From Acidimicrobiaceae bacterium (GTDB taxonomy: Bacteria; Actinomycetota; Acidimicrobiia; Acidimicrobiales; RAAP-2): a stretch of 6,498 nt of DNA. This document shows, piece after piece, positions 1 through 5,019 of the stretch (its first letter is position 1; the number at the start of each line of letters is the position of its first letter). The position numbers and the translations under genes were made by a program. The notes below the pieces were generated by a model. That model was given only the letters and a program-made list of their open reading frames with translations. It had not been told where the DNA came from and did no database searches. The stretch is taken from the NCBI GenBank assembly GCA_003164275.1, contig PLSY01000162.1:10416-16913 (forward strand), given 5' to 3'.

Positions 1-1
1 G

Positions 2-847
2 GCCAAGAACATGCCCTACAAGGACAAGTTCGGCCCTTTCGCCCCGGAGATCTACCGCGTCCCCATGTCCTACCCGTTCCGGGACCCTGACGGCATGAAG
101 GGCGAGGAAGCAGCGGCCCGGGCCATCGAGGAGATCGAACGACTGATAGGGGCCGACAATGTGGCCTGCGTCCTGATCGAGCCGATACAGGGCGAGGGTG
201 GTTTCGTCGTTCCCGCTCGCGGCTTCCTCCCGGCGATCTCGTCGTGGTGCCGCACCAATGGCGTGGTGCTCGCCGCCGACGAGATCCAAACCGGCTTCTG
301 TCGGACCGGGGACTGGTTCGCCAGCGATGACGAGGGCGTCGTCCCCGACCTCATCACCACGGCCAAGGCGCTGGCCGGTGGGCTGCCCCTCGCCGCCCTC
401 ACCGGTCGGGCCGACCTCATGGAGGCCGTACAGTCGGGCGGCCTCGGCGGCACCTACGGGGGGAACCCGGTGGCCTGTGCTGCGGCTCTGGCCGCCATCG
501 CCACCATGCGGGAGGGCGACCTCACCTCGGCCGCTCGTCGAATCGGCCAGAGCATCACCACCTGGGCGGAGCCACTGGCGTCGGCCCATCCCGGCATCGG
601 GGAGGTGCGGGGCCGGGGGGCCATGATGGCCCTCGAAATCGTCCGCCCCGGGACGCTCGAGCCCGATGCCGACTCGACCAAGAGGATCGCCCAGGCCTGT
701 CACCGGTCCGGCGTCGTGGTGCTCACGTGCGGGAGCTTCGCCAATGTGATCCGGCTGCTCCCGCCGCTGGTCATCGGAGCGGAGCTCCTAGAGGAAGGAC
801 TCGGGGTCCTAGCCGACTCGATCGACGAGGTCCTGGGCGGGTCCTGA
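2..847 (+). CDS. gabT: 4-aminobutyrate aminotransferase (GabT), 3' part; 5' end outside the window
   Basis: PLP-dependent class III (fold type I) aminotransferase that transfers the amino group of GABA to 2-oxoglutarate, giving succinate semialdehyde and glutamate in the cytoplasm (GABA shunt). The frame is open to the left edge: codons for Ala-Lys-Asn precede the ATG at 11, and the family's conserved PYKxxFGPFAPEIYR stretch spans that ATG, so 11 is not the true start. About 281 codons are present, roughly the C-terminal 60-65% of a ~430-450 residue enzyme. Numbered from the Met at 11, visible motifs are IEPIQGEGGF (56-65), the cofactor-binding DEIQTGFCRTG (90-100) with the PLP pyridine-N aspartate D90, the Schiff-base lysine K119 in TTAKALAGG, and GGTYGGNPVACAAAL (146-160). 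The end near SFANVIRLLPPL (242-252) matches GabT, especially mycobacterial forms. No catalytic residue in the visible part is missing. The stop is TGA at 845-847, 13 bp from the convergent neighbour's stop. A related omega-amino acid aminotransferase is the main alternative. Confidence 0.93.
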   Translation, partial: AKNMPYKDKFGPFAPEIYRVPMSYPFRDPDGMKGEEAAARAIEEIERLIGADNVACVLIEPIQGEGGFVVPARGFLPAISSWCRTNGVVLAADEIQTGFCRTGDWFASDDEGVVPDLITTAKALAGGLPLAALTGRADLMEAVQSGGLGGTYGGNPVACAAALAAIATMREGDLTSAARRIGQSITTWAEPLASAHPGIGEVRGRGAMMALEIVRPGTLEPDADSTKRIAQACHRSGVVVLTCGSFANVIRLLPPLVIGAELLEEGLGVLADSIDEVLGGS

Positions 848-860
848 CCGAGCCGGTGAC

Positions 861-1463
861 TCAGCGCCGAGGCGGTGGCAGTGCCCTCCTGGCCGAGGAA
901 AGACCGGCGTCGAGCAGGCGGATCTCCTCTTCGGCGTCACACGTGAGGTCGGCCACCCGTTGGCCGGTGGCATCGCTGGCCGAGGCCACGGCGGCTGCCT
1001 GGATATCCTCTGCGGCCCTCATCACCTCTTTGGCCTGGGCGGCAATGGCGGGAGGGACACCGCCGGACGGCTCAACCCTCAACACCTGGTCAAGGCTGAT
1101 GGCAGCTTCGTGGAGGCGGCGGCACAGGGAGGGCAGCGACGCCGTCGGACCCCCCAGATCGTCGGCCGCCCGGACGGCGGCCTCAGCCTGGTCGACGGCC
1201 CGCCACAGTTCCCTTCGAACCTGGCGGGGGGACCATTGGTCCACATCCTCGGCATCGATCGGGCCCCGAGGGCCAACCCGGACCGAGGAGGTAGCGTTCC
1301 AGACCGCCTTCGCCCCGATCACGGCCCCGTGGCTGTGGAACGCATGCCACTTGCGACGCCCGTAGCGCCAGAGGAGAAAACTCATGACGACGGCGCCGAT
1401 GAACACGAAGGCCAAGAAGAACAGCAACGTGGTGAGGATCGGCTCCCACAGCGACGCGTTCAC
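861..1463 (-). CDS. Single-pass membrane-anchored helical protein of unknown function
   Basis: I do not recognise a family for this 200-residue protein. Residues about 9-32 form one hydrophobic segment rich in Leu, Phe and Val. It is followed at once by the basic stretch RYGRRKWH (33-40), so the positive-inside rule puts the rest in the cytoplasm. The remainder (about 75-195) is Ala/Glu/Arg-rich with little proline and looks mostly helical, possibly coiled coil; the last residues are PPPRR. There are no recognisable catalytic motifs and only two cysteines (113 and 175). The start is GTG at 1461-1463, preceded by AGGA at 1474-1471 with a 7-nt spacer, which supports this start. It is the last gene of a probable three-gene operon, 51 bp after the phosphatase gene, and its stop converges on gabT with a 13-bp gap. 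It could be a scaffold or partner of the upstream membrane protein or phosphatase, but that is guesswork from position. Confidence 0.75.
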   Translation of the reverse strand: MNASLWEPILTTLLFFLAFVFIGAVVMSFLLWRYGRRKWHAFHSHGAVIGAKAVWNATSSVRVGPRGPIDAEDVDQWSPRQVRRELWRAVDQAEAAVRAADDLGGPTASLPSLCRRLHEAAISLDQVLRVEPSGGVPPAIAAQAKEVMRAAEDIQAAAVASASDATGQRVADLTCDAEEEIRLLDAGLSSARRALPPPRR

Positions 1464-1470
1464 AATGCCA

Positions 1471-1474
1471 TCCT
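1471..1474 (-). promoter_or_regulatory. Shine-Dalgarno for the GTG start at 1463
   Basis: On the minus strand AGGA lies 7 nt before the GTG at 1463-1461. It is the best purine-rich match near any candidate start and decides the start of the small membrane protein. It also shows that the gene can be translated on its own rather than only by coupling to the phosphatase gene 51 bp upstream. Confidence 0.55.
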
Positions 1475-1484
1475 ATGCGGTCCA

Positions 1485-1504
1485 GTGACAGCAGTGGCTG
1501 TCGC
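1485..1504 (-). other. Intercistronic stem-loop between phosphatase and small membrane protein genes
   Basis: GACAGC (1487-1492) and GCTGTC (1497-1502) are perfect reverse complements around a 4-base loop, giving a compact 6-bp hairpin in the 51-bp gap. The hairpin starts in the operon transcript about a dozen bases after the phosphatase stop. No U-run follows it; the next bases in the transcript are ACTGGACC. It is therefore not a classical intrinsic terminator. It could be a partial terminator of the U-less type proposed for actinobacteria, or an RNA-stabilising or processing hairpin that sets the ratio of the two products. The structure is seen directly; the role is inferred. Confidence 0.45.
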
Positions 1505-1514
1505 CTGGGCGCGT

Positions 1515-2282
1515 TCAGGCGCTCGGTTCGAGGAGGTGGTCGACCATCAAGTCCAGGGCCTCCTCGTCGATGCCGGCAGCCACGGCCCATCGACGGGCGC
1601 CGCCATAACGGGCGTAGAGCTCGGCGACGAAGTGCTCCATGGTGTGGGCCTCCACTCCGAAGTAGTAGGCGGGGACCTTGGCTATCCTGGCCTCCAAGTC
1701 GGCGTCGCCCGAGAAGCGACCCATGATCAGATCCATGCGCCCCGCCGTGATCACGTAGTCGGCCACGATGACCGAGGGCTCGACGCCGAGAATGTCGAGG
1801 ACCAAGGCGGCGAGCACCCCGGTACGGTCCTTGCCCGCCGCGCAGTGGAACACGAGGGGGAGATTGTCCGAGTCGGCCACTACCCTCATGGCCTCGACGA
1901 GTGCCGTCGAGGTTTCGAGATACCAGAGGTACCGCTCGGTGAGCTCGTCCCCAGGGGCGGCAGGGGCGGCTATGGCCTCGCCGCCGCCTTCGCCGATGAC
2001 CGACAGGTGCCAAAACGAGATGGGCTCGTTGGCGAGTGGCCCCCGTCCCGTCCTGTCGAGTTCGCCCGTGGTGCGCAGATCGATGATCGTAGCGAGGCCC
2101 AAACCCTTCAGGACATCGACGTCCAGCTCGGTGAGCTCGTGCAGCGTGTCAGCCCGGAACAGCCTCCCCCACTGCACTGGACGTCCGTCATGCCCGGGAT
2201 AGCCGCCCAGGTCCCGGAAGTTGTAGGAGCCGACCAGGCTGATCAATCGTTCTCGAGAATCCACCGCTCCATCATGGTCCAC
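1515..2282 (-). CDS. Tyrosine/lipid phosphatase, Y_phosphatase3 (MptpB-like) family
   Basis: Cysteine-dependent phosphatase of 255 residues, cytoplasmic as encoded since no signal peptide or membrane segment is visible. The P-loop HCAAGKDRTG spans 146-155: nucleophile C147, phosphate-binding R153, and the Lys-Asp pair (151-152) typical of the Mycobacterium tuberculosis PtpB group, whose P-loop is HCxxGKDRTG. That group removes phosphate from phosphotyrosine and also from phosphoserine/threonine and phosphoinositides. The N-terminal family signature NFRDLGGY (21-28), WGRLFRAD (38-45) and IIDLRTTGEL (66-75) are present, so the domain looks complete and of normal length. The start is GTG at 2280-2282, with GCGGGG about 9 nt upstream as a modest ribosome site. 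An in-frame GTG six codons further in is a less likely alternative. The gene begins 16 bp after the FUSC gene stop, so co-transcription is very likely. The substrate is unknown; a role in signalling or in handling a phosphorylated lipid or sugar is inference. Confidence 0.9.
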   Translation of the reverse strand: MDHDGAVDSRERLISLVGSYNFRDLGGYPGHDGRPVQWGRLFRADTLHELTELDVDVLKGLGLATIIDLRTTGELDRTGRGPLANEPISFWHLSVIGEGGGEAIAAPAAPGDELTERYLWYLETSTALVEAMRVVADSDNLPLVFHCAAGKDRTGVLAALVLDILGVEPSVIVADYVITAGRMDLIMGRFSGDADLEARIAKVPAYYFGVEAHTMEHFVAELYARYGGARRWAVAAGIDEEALDLMVDHLLEPSA

Positions 2283-2298
2283 GTCGAGAGCCCCGCTA

Positions 2299-4827
2299 TC
2301 AGCCGGCGGAGCCGTGACCCTCGACGGTGGTCACTCGAGGTCCCATGGCCAGGGCCAGTTCTCCGGCCTCCCTCCGGAGGTCGGACAGGGCATCAGTGAT
2401 CTGCCCCGCGGCCCGCTCGATGCCGGCCAGATCGACGACCGGTCCGTCTGCGCTCACCGGACCCGGTCCTCCATCGTCCTCGTGTTCGGCATGGTCTTCG
2501 TGTTCGGCATGGCCTTCGTGTTCGGCATGGCCTTCGTGTTCGGCATGGTCTTCCAGGTCGACAGGGTCTTCGAGTTCGGGAGGGTCCCCATGCTCGCCAC
2601 GATGCAACCGAGTGTCATCGACCACAGAGCGGAGCGCATTTGCCGAGGCGGCCAGGTCGCCACCCCCAGTGCCCCCGCTTCGCCTTGGCACCCGGCCCTG
2701 CTGCAGATCGGCGATCAGCGCTTCTAGGTCTTCGTCCACAGCTGAACGGAACGACCCGATAGCCGACTCGGTCCGGGCGCGGTCGATCACATGCAGGTGC
2801 CGTTCAATGGTCGTCGTCCCGAGGTGGATGGCCCGGCTGGACTCCGTCATCGACCAGAGGACCTCGACCGGGCCCCGGCGGGCAGCCGACTCACCGAGAG
2901 CCTGTTGGAACTTGGCCACCACGTTGTCGAGGGCCAGACCGGCCTGCAGGTGCAGCGCCACGAGTGCGGGGTAGTCACGGCGGTTCGGGTCCTGGCCCAC
3001 GCCGTCGATCGTCGCATCGAAGAACTCCTTGTCGGCCAGGAGCGAAGACTCGAGGTCCTGGACGAGCTCGCCCCGGCTCCCACCCGGCCAGAGCAGGTAG
3101 CCGCCGGCCAGGGCCAACGCCCCACCGATCAAGGTGTTGACGATCCTGTGCTCGGCGAGCGCCCAACCCCCAGCAGACGTCAGCGAGATCAAGGTGATGA
3201 CCAGAGGTGTCAAAAAGATGACCCCGAGGGCGTAGTTGAGCGGCATGAGGGAAAAGGCCAGGACGGACAGGACGAACAGGAGCGCGATCAGCTCGGCCGC
3301 GTTGTTGACCGCCGCCACGAGCACGGCGGTCAGGGCCGCTCCGAGCACCGTCCCGGCCACACGGAGTACCGCCCGAGAGAGGGTGGCGGCCATGAATGGA
3401 CGAAGCACCACGGCGATGGTCAAGGTGATCCAGTAGCCCTTGGTCACGTCAGCGGCCATGGCGATGGCCAGCCCTACCGCCGTGGTTGCCCCGTACCGCA
3501 AGGCGTGACGGGCAACCAACGAGTCGTTGGTGGCGTTGGCCCGCAAGGTGTCGAGTACACGACCGACGCGGGTCCGCAGCGCAGGCGGCCACCGGAGCCG
3601 GCCAGCGGACGCCACGGCAGGTCGGGTGGCATCGCCCAGCCAAGGCCCGGCGCCAATCGACTCGGCGGCGACCATCTGGGAGGGCGTGGCGAGCACGCCT
3701 GTCATGGTGCGAAGCGAGGCAGCCATCGCCGAGAGTGCAGCGGTCGTCGAGCGCTCGTCGTCATCCACCGCGTCGCCACCTTCAGCTCGGGCGGTCCGCA
3801 CCCGTCCCTCCCAATTGTCGATTCGAGTCGAGAGCCCGACGATGACCGACGCATCGGGAGGCGACGTGTCCATGTGGCGAATTGCGTCTCCGAGCAGCCC
3901 GATGGTGCCAGCGATAGCCCCCAGCTCCTCGGGCAGGGTCGAGGGCACGCCGACTGATTCGAGATGTCGTCCCATGGTGGGCACCTCTGCGCCGAGTCCC
4001 TCGACGGCATCGAGCACCCGCCTGATCTCACGTAGTTCCACCAGGAGTCGCTGCGCCATGACGCTCTCGCCCCTGCGTCCACTCCGGACCAGCACGAGGG
4101 TCGAGCGCGTCGCTTCGATCAGGTCTCGGACTCGATGGGCTGCGGCCGACGACCGCCATCGATCGTCCTCGTCGGCGCCGGTAGGGGACGCGATCGTCCG
4201 CACCAGTCCGGCGAGGGACGAGCACGCCTCGGCCAGTCCCTTCGACACCGCCTCGAACGGACGTACCGGCCAGATGACCAGGACGACGATGATGGCCCAC
4301 GCGCCCCCGATGAGTGTCAGCCACAGTCGTTCGAAGGCGACCGATCCGTCGCCCGGGGCCCCCGCACCCACCATGTAGAGGATGACCACGACGAACCCGA
4401 CATTGGCGGCCACATTGCCGAACAGGTTGGCCAGACCACAGGCGAGCGCCACGGCGAACATGAGCGGCACGGCGGCCCCTATCGACTGGCCGGCGAGCGT
4501 CCCTAGGGCAATGGCCAATGCATCGAGGACCATCGCCGCGCCGAGGGCATGCCAGCGGCTCGACCGGGCACCCCCGACGTCGGCCATGCCACCGTTCAGC
4601 GCCCCAAGGCAGACAGTGGTGGCCGGCCCAAGCTTGCCCATGGATGCCCCGATGATCATGGGCACGGAGATGACGGTGGCCATTCGCAGACCGACGGCCA
4701 GTGCCGGTCGACCTGGCTGGAGGGACCACAAGTTGGCGAATGGGTGGGGCCGAAGCCGGTCCAACCCGGTGTTCTGGCCCGGTTCAGAACGTATCCCCTG
4801 GTCTGGGTCGTCGGGGGATCGGTTCAC
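2299..4827 (-). CDS. FUSC-family inner-membrane protein, putative exporter, with His/Glu-repeat tail
   Basis: 842-residue integral membrane protein with the two-half FUSC layout known from the AaeB (aromatic acid efflux) and YccS families. Hydrophobic bundle 1 spans about 43-188, ending at IWPVRP. A soluble, helical, charged middle region covers about 190-435. Bundle 2 spans about 442-581, opening with the FUSC_2-like GYWITLTIAVVLRPFMAATL (464-483) and ending at LWPGG. A C-terminal soluble region runs from about 585. The family is thought to export small organic acids or envelope compounds; no substrate can be read from the sequence. At 842 residues it is longer than AaeB (about 655), chiefly through the tail at about 715-842. 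The tail contains a His/acidic hexapeptide array (749-784) and a final amphipathic helix (about 798-828). The start is GTG at 4825-4827 with a poor Shine-Dalgarno, so the exact start is uncertain, but the hydrophobic domain begins well inside. It is the first gene of the operon, 16 bp before the phosphatase, and divergent from the MMPL gene. Confidence 0.87.
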   Translation of the reverse strand: MNRSPDDPDQGIRSEPGQNTGLDRLRPHPFANLWSLQPGRPALAVGLRMATVISVPMIIGASMGKLGPATTVCLGALNGGMADVGGARSSRWHALGAAMVLDALAIALGTLAGQSIGAAVPLMFAVALACGLANLFGNVAANVGFVVVILYMVGAGAPGDGSVAFERLWLTLIGGAWAIIVVLVIWPVRPFEAVSKGLAEACSSLAGLVRTIASPTGADEDDRWRSSAAAHRVRDLIEATRSTLVLVRSGRRGESVMAQRLLVELREIRRVLDAVEGLGAEVPTMGRHLESVGVPSTLPEELGAIAGTIGLLGDAIRHMDTSPPDASVIVGLSTRIDNWEGRVRTARAEGGDAVDDDERSTTAALSAMAASLRTMTGVLATPSQMVAAESIGAGPWLGDATRPAVASAGRLRWPPALRTRVGRVLDTLRANATNDSLVARHALRYGATTAVGLAIAMAADVTKGYWITLTIAVVLRPFMAATLSRAVLRVAGTVLGAALTAVLVAAVNNAAELIALLFVLSVLAFSLMPLNYALGVIFLTPLVITLISLTSAGGWALAEHRIVNTLIGGALALAGGYLLWPGGSRGELVQDLESSLLADKEFFDATIDGVGQDPNRRDYPALVALHLQAGLALDNVVAKFQQALGESAARRGPVEVLWSMTESSRAIHLGTTTIERHLHVIDRARTESAIGSFRSAVDEDLEALIADLQQGRVPRRSGGTGGGDLAASANALRSVVDDTRLHRGEHGDPPELEDPVDLEDHAEHEGHAEHEGHAEHEDHAEHEDDGGPGPVSADGPVVDLAGIERAAGQITDALSDLRREAGELALAMGPRVTTVEGHGSAG
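2476..2583 (-). repeat. 18-bp tandem repeat encoding a His/Glu-rich hexapeptide array
   Basis: Six in-frame 18-bp units lie inside the FUSC gene. In the order translated they read PPELED, PVDLED, HAEHEG, HAEHEG, HAEHED and HAEHED (residues 749-784). The last four units (2547 down to 2476) are almost identical at the DNA level, differing at only a few bases: the Gly/Asp codon, plus a GAA/GAG change in the last unit. The first two are diverged relatives. The four good units carry eight histidines and ten acidic residues in 24 amino acids. Such near-identity points to recent expansion by slippage, and the copy number may vary between strains. Because 18 is a multiple of 3, changes in copy number keep the frame. 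Metal binding is a plausible role for the peptide but is inferred. Confidence 0.85.
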
Positions 4828-4882
4828 GTCTCGATGATCGCGCAGGGTCGACGCCGGCCTCAGCTACCCGACATCAACGGTC

Positions 4883-4888
4883 TAAGAT
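4883..4888 (+). promoter_or_regulatory. Possible -10 element for the MMPL gene
   Basis: TAAGAT fits the actinobacterial TAnnnT -10 pattern and stands out in GC-rich surroundings. No TTGACA-like -35 is found at the usual 16-18 bp upstream (the sequence there is near TCAGCT), so support is weak. If used, transcription would start near 4895 and give a leader of about 125 nt that includes both inverted repeats. Confidence 0.25.
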
Positions 4889-4910
4889 CAGTGTGCCGAA
4901 GCGCGAAGGA

Positions 4911-4932
4911 GCGCATCCAATCTCGGATGTGC
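4911..4932. promoter_or_regulatory. Inverted repeat, 8-bp arms with one mismatch
   Basis: GCGCATCC (4911-4918) and GGATGTGC (4925-4932) are reverse complements at 7 of 8 positions around AATCTC. The single mismatch would be a G-U pair in plus-strand RNA. The 22-bp size is typical of an operator for a dimeric regulator (for example a TetR or MarR type). If the upstream -10 is real it would instead be a leader hairpin. Confidence 0.45.
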
Positions 4933-4967
4933 CACTCACTGACTACGCAGTTCGGTCATCCCCCAGA

Positions 4968-4989
4968 CGTGACCCACCGTGCGGTCACG
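4968..4989. promoter_or_regulatory. Inverted repeat, perfect 7-bp arms
   Basis: CGTGACC (4968-4974) and GGTCACG (4983-4989) are exact reverse complements separated by 8 bp. The element ends 15 bp before the MMPL Shine-Dalgarno, a position suited to an operator that represses the MMPL gene or to a structured leader. It has no sequence similarity to the other inverted repeat at 4911-4932, so the two would probably bind different proteins, or serve different functions. Confidence 0.5.
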
Positions 4990-5004
4990 CGAGCTTCGAA
5001 GACG

Positions 5005-5009
5005 AGGAG
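5005..5009 (+). promoter_or_regulatory. Shine-Dalgarno of the MMPL gene
   Basis: AGGAG (part of GAGGAG) lies 10 nt before the ATG at 5020-5022. It is a strong match to the anti-Shine-Dalgarno and fixes the start of the transporter gene. Confidence 0.8.
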
Positions 5010-5019
5010 TCTCCCTTAA

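Larger units (their letters stand above)
4828..5019. promoter_or_regulatory. Divergent intergenic control region between FUSC operon and MMPL gene
   Basis: This 192-bp gap separates two divergently transcribed membrane-transporter genes, so promoters for both must lie here unless one is inside a coding region. It contains two inverted repeats (4911-4932 and 4968-4989), a -10-like TAAGAT on the plus strand (4883-4888) and the MMPL Shine-Dalgarno. CGGTCA also occurs twice in direct orientation (4953-4958 and 4982-4987), the second copy within an arm of the right-hand inverted repeat. No convincing -35/-10 pair is visible for the minus strand. No regulator gene is in the window, so the controlling protein, if any, is unknown. 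Confidence 0.6.

Noticed and set aside
11..13. ATG at 11 as the start of gabT
   Set aside because: The frame is open upstream to the window edge, and the conserved GabT sequence spans this Met. It is an internal residue of a truncated gene.
840..857. Small inverted repeats (GGTC-CT-GACC and ACCG-AGC-CGGT) near the gabT stop as a terminator
   Set aside because: Stems are only 4 bp, loops are 2-3 bases, and no T-run follows on either strand.
1183..2013. Minus-strand open frame of 276 codons overlapping the phosphatase gene in another frame
   Set aside because: Dominated by Arg/Gly/His/Pro, as expected for a frame-shifted reading. It overlaps the phosphatase active-site coding region and has no domain of its own.
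960..2399. Long plus-strand open frame (479 codons) opposite the phosphatase and small membrane protein genes
   Set aside because: It is in exact codon register with both minus-strand genes, so it is the complement of their codons. Stops would need TTA, CTA or TCA sense codons, which are rare at this GC content. The translation is low-complexity and resembles no family, whereas the minus strand encodes a clear phosphatase.
2314..2727. Plus-strand open frame with FGMVF/FGMAF repeats that look like a membrane helix
   Set aside because: The apparent hydrophobic repeats are the antisense reading of the 18-bp His/Glu repeat. No ribosome site or family match supports a gene.
2791..3957. Plus-strand open frame of 388 codons opposite the FUSC gene
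   Set aside because: Same in-register antisense effect. Its product is rich in Gly/Arg/His/Gln with no domain, while the minus strand gives a coherent two-bundle membrane protein.
3527..4378. Plus-strand open frame of 283 codons rich in Ser/Arg/Pro/Ala
   Set aside because: Composition typical of an off-frame shadow in GC-rich DNA, with no motif and fully within the FUSC coding sequence.
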